Source: Hexactinellida sp. DTS-2022
Taxonomy: Eukaryota; Porifera; Hexactinellida
DNA: 64,000 nucleotides
Assembly (NCBI GenBank): GCA_028753945.1
Contig: JAPNXP010000009.1
Coordinates: 2,728,001 to 2,792,000, forward strand
Direction of reading: 5' to 3'
Shown: piece by piece, positions 36,821 through 51,800 of the stretch
Numbering within the stretch: position 1 is the first letter of the stretch
Layout of the letters: each line of letters starts with the position of its first letter
The notes under the pieces: model-generated
Seen by the model: the letters and a program-made list of their open reading frames with translations, nothing else
Databases searched by the model: none
What the model was told of the DNA's origin: nothing
Position numbers and translations under genes: made by a program

Positions 36821-39800
36821 GTATCCAAGCGCGCTTCGCTTGCTTTCGCTCCGCGGCTGCAGAAAGCACCCTTCTGGTGCCTCATATATCCCAACCAACA
36901 AATAACAGAAGTAAAGTTTGTAAATTCCTTATAACGTATACATCTAAACAACAAATATATACACATGGGTTGTTAACAACATTATATTTGGAATCAGCTT
37001 ACTTAATTACTCCATATAGTCGTTGGAAGTAAGCGGCCACGACCCTTTAAAACATGTAAATTACAAATAATTGATTGGATTTATTATTTTTTCGCCCAAT
37101 TAAATTGCAGTTTCAGATTGGCATTCTATAATGCACGCTTAACAAATGTTAGAGACACTAAATCAATTTATACTAATTGAATGCTAGCTGCTAATCCATA
37201 CTGTGCCACGATCGAATTTAATTGGTTAAAGGTTTTGTTACCTTTTGAGATTGAAGATGTGAATATTTTCTTAGATATTAGAACTTGTTTCTAGATACGT
37301 AGTTACCCACCTCCCTGCCAAATTTCAAGTTTGTAGCTCTTACCCAGTTTCTCAATCAATTCCGAACAAACAAACAACAAATAAAAAACAAACCATTAGA
37401 TTTAATATATAAGATAGAAACTTGATAATTTCATATTATAATCGACTCTCGTTGATACGAATTTTGTGAGGGGGGGAGGGGGGCATGCCCCCCCTGGTAA
37501 TTTTGCCGCCCCCCCTAGATGAAAATCCTGGCGACGTCCCTGCAATGACATCAACTGACGTATCCATTTTTGATGACCATGTTAGTCTTGTAAAGTTTTT
37601 CAAGACCTATCTTTTCACTTTTTCATAAATAGCTTTGGTATACTGAAACCAACACCCTATAAGTGATAACTTATCTCAGGGTAATTTGGGTAAATGAGTT
37701 CCGCGATGAGGTGCCTGCATTTGCCGAATTTTGATGTTGTCATTTGTCCGAAATTGTGGGACCGTCACTTGTCCGAAGGGGCGTCGGGAGGGTGGGACCT
37801 GTGCCCCACCTGAATTTGGGCGTACCCCACCTCATGCCCCACCTGAGGTGGGACACAGGCTTAAATTAGTGTTAGTGTGACCCACCTGAGGTAGGCTGTG
37901 TCCAGTGGCGGATTTACCTTAGGGCTGCTTGGGCTAAAGCCCTAGGCCCACTTCATTATTAGGCCCAGTTTAAGTCAACTTGGCCTGGCAATGGGATTGA
38001 TTTGGGAGTAGAAACTAGTTTCCTCCGAAAAAAACTTCAAAAGATAATGAATTTGCTTAGCTCAAGGGTGGGGTTGGCTAACCGATCTGAGGCAACGGTT
38101 ACAATTCGATTACTCGCCACGGTTAACCGGTTAATCGCCCATCCTACTCAATACAATAAATCCTTTATACAAATTCGATTATACTACAGAATAAGACTCA
38201 GGTGTCTAAAGTATAACTGCGTAGTATATTAACTGATACATTTCGTGCTTTAGGCAAATTTAAATCAATGTTGTGAGATAAAATTTATTAAGTGGTGATG
38301 AGAAATGGATTTATGACTACATATTCTTATAAGATTTAATACTTCATACATTAATTTCCAAATAACTCTGCTGTTATTCAACATACCGGCTAACTGGTTA
38401 ATATATTTTCTAACCGTTAACCGATGTCAGCAACGGTTAACCGGTTAACCGGTTAACCGAATCCAGCCTTGCTTAGCTAAACCCGAAGTTTCAATAGAAT
38501 TTAGCAACACAAGATACATAAGTACTTCGTGACATTATTCTCAATAAAAGTTATCTATCCATATATTAAAAGCACAATTGTTGTCTGCTTTTGTGTGTGT
38601 TAGTCTAGAATTATTAGGGAAGACAATATGCTCTAGAAAAATACAAATTGGCATGCAAGGATAATTTTAGACGTTCACAAGGATGAATTGGTCTTCTACA
38701 CGAAACATCGGGATTCTGAAGTCATAAAAGCGCATAGCCTCAACCTTCCAAACGGGCACCCTTATTGATGTATAGTCAAACTAAATATGTACTCATTTAC
38801 TAATAATCATGTTTAATGATAAAAATATGGACAAGACACTTTCTGAGATGCGGGGAAATTCCCAGTTACGAGCATCCTTCGTTAAAAGTGCCCTAATTAT
38901 TGGAGGTTTGAGTGTATTTTGGATAACTCATTATTTTTTGCCCGAATCGCCCACAATTTTAGATTACAAGGCAGCATAAAATGAAGCACACGCTACGATT
39001 TATGGAATTATAGCCTCACTCAGGAAATAATTTGGATTGTACTCTTACAATTTTGATTCAGTAGACACAAATTTGTTACATTATACTATATATTGTATTA
39101 TATGTCTTTTCAAAATTTAACAATTTTCACTTTTAATCTGCGCCAGGTATTATCAAAAACATACTTCCAACTGCTTCCTCATTGCTCAAATTGTGTTTTG
39201 GAGATTTAATCATCACTTACTTTTTTCCGAGATTGCATACTTGATTGATCCAGTTTGGCTTCCTTACTTCTATTGGTGATTTATTTTTGCTTACGTCAAT
39301 AACATAATTATGCATTATATATTACTATCAATGAATTCAACGATTTACCTATATCTTTTGCATTGTAAATGACATATTGATCCACCAATTTATTGTCAGG
39401 AGGAAAATCTTGGTATTAAATAGCATTTTAATTAATGAGTATAATTACATTGACTCCCAAATTGCGACAAACTAATATGAATTAAATTAAGTACTTGTAA
39501 TTTACAATTCACAGGCTTAACTTATTTAATAGGAGTGATGTTTTGAGGTTGGTAAGGTCGCGAAGCGTCCGTTAATTGTGTTTTGTAGTCTAACACGAAC
39601 GAAAAAAGGACACGATCCAACCTATACAGAAGAACTGGTTTATATTACTAGCAAATAATTAATAGTAATTATGGAAGAAAAAGTGTTATTTCATTGTTTC
39701 TTCTTAAATATGTAAGTAGGGACTAACATTGGAACTCAAGTATATAAAAATAGGCCCAAAAATAATAACAGCCCTAGGCCCACAACACCCTAAATCCGGC

Positions 39801-42800
39801 AATGGCTGTGCCACCAGTGGTACCTCGCTAGCGTGTTGGACGGGCATAATTGTATACATATATAAACCATCCAATGTTATTTAGAAAAACTCCTTATGGA
39901 AATATAATTTTTCAATGGGTCTACGTGTATGTTTTATACTTGCAACATTAAAGAATATGTCTGATACCCTCCCTGACTGTTTCTTCAGCCAGGGGGAGAG
40001 GTGAAACCCTCCCTGATAAAAACTAGGGAGGGTGTAACCCCCCTTTCATTTTGATTGATCTTTTAAATCAGATTTTTTAAATGATTTTTATTTAAAGTCA
40101 AAATCAATGATTTATTTAAAGTCCTGCTTCTGTTATGGCTGATTGTTTAAGATAAACTAGTGGTGACGTGGTCTGATAACAAAACTTTTGAGATACATTT
40201 GGGTGACCTGTTTCCTTCTGTAACAATAAACCGGCAAATCTATCCTCGTAATTCTATGTGATACCAGAGTATATTTAAATTTGATTTTTATGGAGGTGTT
40301 AAACTCATTAACTATATAATGATCTAATTAAATATATAATTTATGATCATTATGAGGCAATTAGAATATACAAATTCAGATTTCAGATTTGAATACTACA
40401 CATTCTAATTACTCTAGCTACTTGATTTCAAATCATTACGATCATTTTCCACTGTGTTACAGCCACATTCCCATTTCTAAAGTAGATGTCGGATATAAGC
40501 ACACCGGTTATAAGAACATATCGGATATACCACACTATGTTGGAAAACGGTTGCCATATACACTGTATAATTTATGTCGGTTATAAGAACATGTCGGTTA
40601 TAAGCACATTAAGTCCAGTTCCCGACGATGTGCTTATAACGGTCAGTTAAAGTCTACTCCATACTGATGACAAATACACCATCAAAATTGATTTCTAATA
40701 ATATTTGTTCGAGTGATTGAGTATCCGGTAGTTCCATATTGCTTAATATTGAATTCCTATACCTGACTGAAAATATGTGCGCCCTTGAATCAAACAAACC
40801 ACATAGGTTTAAGCACTGATCAAGCTTTATTTATTCAATAGATATAGCCGACTCCGCTTAATAGAACCACCGGTTAATGGATTTCGCAGCTTAATCGGGT
40901 CAAAGCAACCTGGTCTGAGGTGACTCTATTAAGCGGAGTCGACTGTACTAGTATAAAACGACGCCAGTTTTTTAGTCAATTTCAATGCATTCAATAGAAT
41001 TATTTGTTTTGAAAGTGAAACCTAGACAATAATTCTAGATTATTTTGGATTTTTTTAATTCAAAATCTTAAAATTATTCTTCAGATGTATTTGAGATGTT
41101 TAAATGTGGTATCGGTTATTTACTTGTATGCCCTTAATAATGCTAAACACATATAACATTAAATACATTTTTTTATTTTTTGGAATGTTGGCGCAAGTTG
41201 ATAGTGACCAGGGGCCTTATTCACTAAGAATTCTTAACTTTTTTCTTAACTAATATTTATACAAATTCTAGGAGAAATAAGTAGAAATTCAAGAAGCCTG
41301 CTTAAATGGGCATTTCAATTAGGGGTTAGATTCGTATCCAACCAAATTAGCTGTAAAATCTAATAACCAAGGTGGAATTTCGTGTAAAAATGAGTTAAGA
41401 AAAATTCTAAGGATATGACGTCATGCTTAAGTTATATGGTGGCATAACTCTGAAGAAATTTTGAGGAATCGAACAAAATTTATCCTCCAAAGTGTTTTAG
41501 GTATTTCGAACCTTTAGACTGGTAATTCAAACATTATTTCGATAACCTCTCTTATAATTTCAAGAATACAAAGTTAAGAAAAAAGTTAAGAATTGTTAGT
41601 GAATAAGGCCCCAGGGTTGTATCAACTCATTTTGAGTTGGCAAAACAACTAATTTTTTGTCTACAAACTCATTCAAATTTCCTCCACCAACTCATTCAAC
41701 TCATTCAACTCATTCAACTCATTCATTTTGCTGTTACCAACTCATTCAAGAAAATGAGTTGATTCTGCCAACTCATATTTTTTATTAAACTAATTCTAAC
41801 TAACGTATATCTTAAATCTTCAGTTTACTAATACATTTACAGCTGCGTAGGTCGGCTCTCAAAAGTAATCCGGCCAAATTTGGATCTCCCTACGCATTAA
41901 TGTTACGACAAAGTGAAAGTGGTCTCGCCATGGTCGGAAGTAGGTTGTGTCAACTCATTTTGAGTTGGCAAAACAACTCATTTTTTGTCTACCAACTCAT
42001 TCATTTTGCTGCCACCAACTCATTCAACTCATTCATTTTGCTGTCACCAACTCATTCAACTCATTCAAGAAAATGAGTTGATACATCTTCGGGGTTCAAA
42101 AATGGTTTCAAAATTCTGACTTTAGTATTGGAGAGAATGCACTTCTGGTACCATATTTCCTAAAGTATTTAATATTTCTGGATTAAATTTCTAGAGAATA
42201 TTAACAACATATAGAGCATCCGAAATATGTAATAAAACCTAATTAATTGTAATTTTTCTGATGGTGTGGGTAGAGCCTTACGCTTCAAAGAGACCCAAAA
42301 AGCTCGTCTGCTTTGCAGTGCCCGGTATTTCTTTTGTATTTCTGGACATTCCTTACCATGAAAAAGTCTCTCTTTAGTAGCTCCGATCTAAACAAAGATG
42401 ATTTCCACTTCCTTCCTAGGGCTAAGGGATAATCATACCATAAATGTTATCATTTTTGATAATTTAATATTTAGATTTAGTGTAGTAAATTTTCTTAAAG
42501 TTCACCTGTTTTCCTTAATCTATTGTATCAGACGTTACTTCGAACTGGTCTTGGGATTTAGTTGGAAGCAATTAAATCTCAACATAATCTCAACGTAATT
42601 TTTCGATCTTCATATTAAGAAGATATGATAAGAAAGGTAGATACATTAGTATTTTAATAATAAAATTTACAGACTATCATTACTACAGTGGAACCCCGCG
42701 TATCGGGGCACCTCCGTCTAAGCGCTCAGCGCCCCGTTACGAGGGAGTGTCCCGATATGCGGGGTTCTAAGATAACTCCAATATGTTTGGTTAAAACAAT

Positions 42801-45800
42801 TAAGTTAGCACCTACACAACAAAACATACACATATAGTCAAAACCTAGAGTTAAGGCTGATATTTAAGCAGTACTACACATTACAATTTCACTTTATACT
42901 TTACCTACACTAGGAGTCACAAATCTATGATATTCACGGAATTTTTTTTTGAAAAACTCCCCCGATTACTTCAGCACGAGTCTCTAGCGTGAGTGGGTGA
43001 CGCTTAGCGGATATTACAAAGAATACTAAGCTGCTCAAAAGTAAAATGCATGTTACTCAAGAGAAATAATATTCGGTGGAGTGCCCCGATAAATGAATTG
43101 CGCCCCGATACGCGGGGTTATTTTTAATGGGAAAAAAACAAATTCCCAACCGACTGCCCCGATACGCGGGGTTCTACTGTATCATTCTGAGACCGCTGGA
43201 ACCAGGTATGTCAAAAGTTCCTAATTGTTAACTCTGGTCAGGTCAGGTCTTTAACAAAAAGTGCCTTAGGTCAGTGCAGATCATCACCTGATATCTATCC
43301 CTATGATACAACTGAAACGATCTATCCTTATGGTGCAGCTGAACCAGCTACCCTTATGATGCAGTTGAAATTTATTGAGCTATAAATAAAAGTTATGAGA
43401 ATTTGAATTCCCCAAACATTACTTAGTGTAACATTCTTAACTTAACCTAGAATGAATTGGTAATGAATGGTTAATTGAAAACAAGGCTGCAAAATGGCAT
43501 CTAACTTAGGCAAAAAGCAGATTAAAACGAACAAAGGCATTAAAATTTAAGTGACATTGTGAGGTATAGATTTAATTTACCACATAGATTTATATTTCTA
43601 AATAATTAGTCGCACGGCGTAGTAGGGCAGAGTATAGCGTAACGGCTGTCAATTGAGGCGCGAAGCGCAGAACCATTGCAAAGCCACCGAGACCGAAGTG
43701 CTCGTTATATCATATATTGGGAACAAATTATACGTCCATGCAGCATTACCTATATTCTTTTATAGTTTCCCTGATGAATCATTGGAATCTGGCTTTATTG
43801 ATACAACTACAGGTATTAATGCTGACAACCCAATAAAGCAGCTCTTCTATGGCTCTACAAAGAATGAAGGTATGTTAATTTGTCTATCTACTATATTAAA
43901 CTATCTGTAATAAAATAAACATATTAAAATAAGAAATAAACTTGTCCAACGATTGCCGATTATCCAGGGCCTCATCTAGTGCTTTGAAACCCTAAACCTA
44001 ACAGTTTTTCTTCCGCGGACCCAAGGTTACGAAAAAATAGCTGTTTTTTATGTGACGTTAATTTCTAGCGAGTCCTACTAATCAGACCACCCACCTAGTA
44101 TGTATATGATTATGCACGTTCCACATAGAACCCTTAAGACCTTACATCTTTCTTTAATAACATTGTAATACTCACTCCACGTTGGCGACTTTCCTCTACG
44201 ATCTTATTTATTCTTTATAAATATACTACACCTAACAGCTATTGTTTTCAATTTTCCTAATTGAAAGTTTTTTAACTTCGGCTTTTCCCCCCAAGAGCAT
44301 ATACGTGACGAAGCCGCAGCTTAACCCATCAATGACACACTATATAGACTGGCTGCTCATGTAGCTACAAACGAAGTCAATGTTTCTTCGAACAAATATC
44401 AGAGCACTGCTTTATTAGACTAAAACATCCTTTGATTGTAAAGTCATTGACTGGAACCCAGGTATTTATGCTGTCTATGCTACGATACGAGTCGTGTTCA
44501 AAGGCTAATCTTTGTGGCTGAAAACAGTATTTGTTGACACAGTCTGCGATAAAAGGCAGCAACCAGAAAGGAAAGTTCTCCTTATCTTTCAAATTCTTTG
44601 GACATGCAAACCGTCTTAGCTCCATATTTTAGACCCGAAAGTGGGCAATTCATATGCGTGTATGGGACAATTACATTTGTTATATTTCTGATGAATCTTT
44701 ATGTCTCCAAATTAATTGCTGAGCAGTTCGATATACTCTGACAACGAATTTCGGTTACAGGATTTGAAATATCCGAAAATGGTACTCTTAGGTGGAAACA
44801 CTTTGCACTGCGTCTGATTGAAAGTAATCTTACTGATTATAACAAGCGATTTGTCGAATCTTGTAAGGTTTGATTCAATACATTGGATGAATACCTACGA
44901 TGCAATTAGGTGGGTTAGTTGGAGGCAGGCTTTGCATAAATCGTTTTGATGATTTTTTCAAATCATGATTTATGATTGATCTTTGGGTTATATTCAATGA
45001 TTTGATGATTGATTTTACATCCATCTTTTTGAATGATATTGATTTTAAATCAAAATCAATGATTTATGTAAAGCCCTGGGACCTGGCCCGACTCATTCAT
45101 CTTCACTTCAACTTGAAGATTTGGTTACAATAAATGTGCTTTGGAGTGCGAACAAACAATAAATGAACAATAAATACAAACAATGTGCTTTGGAGGGCGA
45201 TGAATTTGGAAAGCGTAAATTTCGCGAAATTTACGCTTTCCAAATTCTTCGAGGCCGAGAAGCTCTCTTAATGATCCAGTCATCAAGATGATATGATGAT
45301 GCATATATATATATATATATCGTTAATATTAAACTAAGTACATCAGTTAAATCATTTTATAAGGTAAATATAAACTGTATTAGGCTTGAATCGTTTAAAT
45401 ACAGTAGAACCTCGTTAGTACAAACACCTGGATACCATCAAATTTGTTCTCTTTTTCCGGAATTCATATGAATCATTATAATTTGCATAGAAAAGACTTT
45501 GAAGGGGACTGAAATAGTGTTCGTATTAACCGTATTCGTAATAACGAGATTCTACTATATATCGCTTTATCTAGTTACAGACTTTATCCCTCATATATTA
45601 TAAATATTTTATCTATTATATAGGTAATAATGTGAATACCAAGGAGAACTTCCGTTCTCTTGTTCTTAGAATCGGACAAGACAGTGGACAAAATATCCAT
45701 GACAGTTTAGAATCAGCTCTTACTTCTCAAGCAGATGAATCAGCTGAGAGCATGCAGGTAGAACATTTAAATTTCAATAACTAGCATACATATTAATTAA

Positions 45801-48800
45801 TAGGATTCCGGGTACACTACAAGTTTATTAAGTGTATATTATTATTATTCAACTAAGTTTAGCTTTCCCATAATATAATACCACTGCTTTGCTACCGGAC
45901 TCAGCGGCATTCCAAGAACTTTATTTGGCCATTCTTCTAGTCCTGCATAGGCTATCATTAATCGAAGGTAGTTAGTGAAGGTGTCTGTTAAGATTTCTAT
46001 CTTTCCGTCTTGTCGAAGTAGACAGATAGAGGGATCCTCCCAGGGGAACTCTACTCTCTCATCTAAGTCTCTCCTTTGCTTATACAAGAGACAGACGCGA
46101 CCAACGGATGGGTTGTCATCGATTCTAATTATTTTTACAGGAACTTCAAACTTTAAATTTGGTTTTAATTTTGCTTTTACTTCAATTACCTCACTCTTAT
46201 TCAACTCATTGATTGACACTCTTCCTACCCTATATATATTAGAACCGGCCTTGATTGACCATGTAAATAGCATGCCATTCTCTGAAAGGTAGTAATCTTT
46301 CATGTCATGAGGCAAGAATACGCAGTTCTGGTACTCCCATGAGGTTATATCATTTTCTGAGACTGGAGGTTGTGTCTTTATGTCTAGCTCACAGGTTTGT
46401 TTATGTAACTCCAGGGAATTAACTAAACTGGAGAGAAGTGTGTCCATGTTAAGCTATTTACAGAAACAGAAAGTTATTAGTTATAAGAAAATAAGGGCGT
46501 GTCTACAGTACCGATATTCAAAATATTTACGTTAAAGTACCCGTACCGATACTAGTAAATTTCTTAAAATATACAATCATAACTAATTTTGTTAGAACTA
46601 ATGGTTAGCGGTACTTAAGATATTTATTTTGTACCTGGATCAGTTCTGTAGACACATTCTATAAATATATATTGATTCAAAAAGAAATTCTAATTCGAAA
46701 ATTTCTAATACTTTAGAAATTTTATCTTGAATTCCTTTCCTATTTCCTCGAATAGCCAGGGCGATTATTAATCTGAATCTCCCCTTAGGGTATACATGCC
46801 AACTGTATAGGGACTTTAACCATTTGGTTGTTCTGTACAGGCGTACAGCGATTTATTTAATTTGTACAGGGATTTTTAGTTGGAATAAAATTATTGATGT
46901 ACATACACGCTCAATATGTGTCATATTGTTTTCTGTAAATTAAATTCCTAATCATGCGTATAGGGATTCCTTGCACGGTTTTATAACTCAATGTTTATTC
47001 CTTTCAAAATTGATTAATTTGTTTAATACTATCGACCATAAATTATAATTATAAATAACATGACAGTATTTCTTGAAATTAATTCTGCATTACTCACATG
47101 ATGCAATGCTTGGTAAGTATAATTCCTTATAGTATAAGGGTATATGGATTGCCTAGGCCCTAGAGGGTGCTGCGAGCGATTAAAAATATCGGGCGTGTCC
47201 AGGGATTTTGTACAGGGGATCAGGAGAGTGTATTGGGGGAAAGTGGAGCCCGTACATGGAGTCTAATAGCTTGGCGAGTATGTGTGAGGTACAATTATTC
47301 GAGAGGGAAATCATTCCTGGTAATATGTTACAAATAGTAGTTTTGGAACGAGTGTGAGGTTGGCTTAGTATTCGACCAGGGTCACTTCAGTCACATATTT
47401 CACTCACTTTTGGTTAGCAGATTTGAATAAATTTATTTTCACTCGAGAGAGGATTTACGGAAGTTTACTGTAATATCATTAGATTCTCGAATATTTCCTA
47501 TATAACAGATAAATAAGTATTTAAAAATGGTATAAATCTCTGTTTTTATTGTTTCCTCTTTTCTAACTTTGAGCTCAATTTTCGAGATAAAATACAATCA
47601 GAATCGATTCAAAATCTACAGGTACTTTCTCTGATATATTATTATTCAATCCCTCGAAATAAAACAGGGGTCGCTAATCATTTCTTTCAGAATTTTTAAT
47701 TTCTCCAATAGGTTTCAAATTCGATTTCTTCATTATTTTTGCTAAGCCTACCTTAATTATATCATATTCTATTAGTGTAGATCACATATATTACTATCTA
47801 CGTAATGTAGCACAATCATTCGCTTCCTCTTATCTGCTATTCTAGTATTGAGTTTTCTAGTAACTTTCTACTAATAATAGCAAATTGTTATTGCAACTAT
47901 ATTCACACTATACAGTCAAATAAATGATTGGAATGCTAACAGAATTTTGTAAACAAATGAATATTCTGGCTGTTACAATAACTTGTAGGTGATAATTATG
48001 AACAAATGCAAGAAGAGAATTGCTTCCATAAGATAATGCATTCTTGTATCAATTCCGACTGCTTTTGGATTGATCTTACTTATAGAAGAAGGAATGCCAT
48101 CCAGTAATTTCATTAAGATAATGCGTGTTTGTATCATTTCCAACTGCTTTTGGATTGATCTTACTTATAGAAGAGGGAATGCCATCCAGTGATTTCATTA
48201 AGATAATTCGCGCTTGTATCAATTCCGACTGCTCTTGGATTGATCTTACTTATCAAATTTATTCTTCCAGAAATATACGTATTTGCCTTCTTTTAAGAAC
48301 TAGAGGGTAAAACTTTACATAAATATGTATAAATCCCCACATATTTATTTTAATATAATTACTTACCACTATAAATGTTGGCCATTATAAATGGAGAGAG
48401 AGTGGCTTTATAATTGTTAGTTAATTGCCTGCAGACATCAAAGTAGCAATCTTTTGCACTATCAATCCCGAAATTATTTTATTCTTCTATCCTTCTATCC
48501 TTCTATCGATGGAATTAAAAGGATCACTTGGAAGTGATCCTTTTAATTACATCGATAAAAGTTAACTCCCGTTATAACGAAGTCCAAGTAGTTGAACTTC
48601 GTTATAACGGGAGTTAACTGTATATACCAAGGAGGCATTCCTAAACTTGTATAGTATTCTGTATGCAACAATTAACTGTTTATTAATAAAGGAAAATTTC
48701 TTTATTGTCTAATTATACTATAGTTATTAATTAAATAGTATCTACGAGGTAATCAATGAATTCATTGATTACCTCGTAGATATTAAATCCACCCGTAATA

Positions 48801-51800
48801 TAGGTTCATGATGTACTCCATTATGATTAATATAGATAGAGCCTGCATTATTTCTTGGTGGAGATTCCAAAGTATCAACTAGTTTAAGCCCTCTTCCTGA
48901 GAATATCATCCACTTGAACCCATGTATGAAAATATAACTCAAATATCCGTCTGTTGTAATAAGGCCGTAGTAAATAACTCCACATTAGTAGCCCACGTAG
49001 AATTCCTCTTTATATTTGATTTCACTACATAGTCCGCCACATTACGATAGTTAATTACACTCTTCGGAAATTTATTGGCAATAAACTTATTGCATGCTTG
49101 CATCAGCTTACCAAACATATTCTCTATCGTGGAAATAAAATCAAAACACTCATCAAAATAGCAAGTTTCCTCGAATTGCAAAAACCAGAAAGATTTTGTG
49201 GACAAGTTAATCCATAAAACATAGCACCGTATAAGCATAGCTGACATTCATGTGTATTGAACATATAATACACATCGTGGCCATCACTATTTATAGAACT
49301 AAGATTTTTATTCTGAGAATCTCTCTTCAACCGGTCATACATAGCTTGGTCGGATGCAGAAGATGCCCACACAATAACAAGTTTATCGTCAACTAAATCA
49401 AATTCAAGTTTTCTTAAATCTAAGTTATCGAATGCCGAACGCTCGTTTTCAAGAATCTGAAGTTAAGAAATATGATAATTCGAACCCGACATCATACGGT
49501 AGAGTCCAAAATGGTGTTCCAACTGGTCAGTTTGCGAAAAGGATGATAATACGTAAGAAAAGCCACAATATTCAGTTAGATGGTTAGTTATAAGTGGTAA
49601 GGCAGTACAGGCGTGTCTAAAACTAGTATACGTTTGCTTACTCAATTTACCCGGTATATCCTGCCAAGCATCTAGCCAAAATACTTTACGTGTCAAATAT
49701 AAAAATCGTTTATCGTTTAAGATCAACGGTCTTGAGAGGCTATCATTTAAACGGGTAGCTTTGACCGGCGTATTGATATTTAATATTTTCCAATGATTAA
49801 AAAGGATACTTACGAAACTAGATGTATTATTACGATACTCCGGACAACGACTTTCATTTTGGATTTCAAGAGCAGACAGTGTAAGTTCGCTAACAACCTT
49901 CAAAACCAATTTGACATTTTGCCTTTCTAAACTAGAAGTTAAACAAGCTTTTACAGTCAAGTGAGTGGCTAGTTTGCTAAACTGTATCGTTCAGAATTGT
50001 AGAGAAGGCGTACATCTTGAAAGGAAGCAGAATGGACACTGAGGGGGTGGGTAGCTGCATTTATCAATGTCAAATGTTCAAAATTTGGAAAACGAAATGT
50101 TTATCAAAGATTTTCTGTTTTAACCAATTATTGCGTATACTTTTCAATATATGGACAAAATCAAATGTAAGGAAGAGAGGTCTATTTTCATCAAAAGGGT
50201 GGGGTACTCTAGTTTCCAGCTTTCCACTAAGAGAAAACAATTTAAACAAGTTTACATTCAATGGGTAGTTATCGGTAGAAATTATTTGGACCTTTAAACC
50301 ACAATGCTCAATATCGATTATGCAAGATTTGTTAATGGGAAAGATTTTTTTGCTGAGATAGATGCACATGGTAACAAACGGGTAATACAAGACCATTTCC
50401 TATGCAAACTAGACACCATCATCGCGAATACTGTTCTCGTCGGATCCTCAGGGTTCAAATTTGGTGCAAATATTTCCCCCCCTTTAGAAGCAATATTAGA
50501 TTTAACATGGATTTCATCCATTTGAATGATTACATTTTCCCCTCAGAACTAAAGCAAGATGTAGCCTGGGTGAGATAAGTGCAAAAATCATTTTCAAGAC
50601 CGAAGGAAGAATACAACTTATCTAATGTATGGACATGTGGTAGAGTAATACATTCTAAACCCTGAAGATACATAGATATAACAAGCTGGAGAAATGAGAT
50701 GAGTCTTATTGGACATAATTTGTGTAATATATTGTATATTTGCAAGCCAGTTGATCACACATTTTGAGCAGCTTGCGCATCGCATTTCCCTCAAATGCAT
50801 TTCCATGGTAGGTACTCCGTTGAATATTGTTTATTTTCAGAAGATTTTCATGCGCGAGTGTTTCTTCTTCAGACATTGTCGTAAGTAGGGCATCATATAG
50901 CTTTTGTCCCACTCCTAACATTAAATGTAATTCAGGAATATTGAACCTATCCATTGTATCGGACATCCAAATTCCTATTGAAGGGAAATCTTCCACGCCC
51001 ATACAATCTATTGCATGTTTTTTGGCATCACCGCTGTACACTGTAGAAAGCTTGTCAAACATCGTTGAGTGTAGAAGAGAAGATCTGGATGCAATCTGGG
51101 TCGCGTTTAAACCTAGACGACTATCCCAAGTACACCAGATGCATGGATATCGTCCTGCCATTAAACCCAAGGAAATACACCCAGGTTTTAGGTCAACGGT
51201 GAGTGTGACATCATAATTTGTCATAAAATTGCTTATCTGATCATCATGAAATATTGTTTGAAAATTATAATAATTTTCTGGAACGTTGCTAATCCAAAGA
51301 TAAACAAGCGTATTTACAGAGTTCTCATTCCTTAAGCTTAGTACAAGTTTGAGAAATTCGCGTCCATAATCAAGACCAAGTTTATATTTGAACTGTTGTA
51401 AATTAAATCCTTCTGTATTCCCATAAAATCTGTCAAGTAATGTATTTATATCATTACATTTTACCACGCATGTTTCCTTAATATCATGGTGATACTTCTC
51501 TTTACTATGATCCAGACTAATTGAAACGCACTCCATGATATCCTTGCAAAATTCTTTCTTTTTCTCATAATAATGTCCCATTGTCGGACAAAGAATTCCA
51601 GAATCGCGCAACACTGAAGACACCTTTTTAAATTGATTGTTAGACATTCACCAGTTGATTTAAGGAGCATCATCTTTCCGAATTCAATTCGTGGCTTCTT
51701 TGACTCCCATTCAGGTTGAAATTGTGAAGTGCTTGAAGCAGTAATCATTAGTGGATAACCTCCTTCCGGTCGCGGGAGTTGCAAACTCATTGTAGAGTTG

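Larger units (their letters stand above)
24225..43765 (+). other. USP intron 4, about 19.5 kb, mostly transposons
   Basis: It starts GTAAGT and ends TTCTTTTATAG. It contains, in order, the MITE at 25354, the inverted 1.4 kb repeat (25722), the family at 27465, the MITE at 28024, the Ginger-like element with P copy D (28767-35515), the hAT elements at 36605 and 37903, and MITEs at 40845, 41211 and 42686. The stretches 24230-25350, 35670-36600 and 42090-42680 show no gene or named repeat. Confidence 0.8.

Noticed and set aside
36552-37032. Long poly-Asn, poly-Leu and poly-Tyr frames
   Set aside because: They are produced by the (ATT)n microsatellite inside the hAT element at 36605-37542.
44758-44867. 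Treating the exon-like segment as a regular USP exon
   Set aside because: Exons 5 and 6 already join in phase and match the family without it; including it would break the frame.
48030-48255. Regular 85-bp direct repeats as a possible CRISPR-like array
   Set aside because: The repeats are contiguous without spacers, and the DNA is eukaryotic; it is a tandem duplication.
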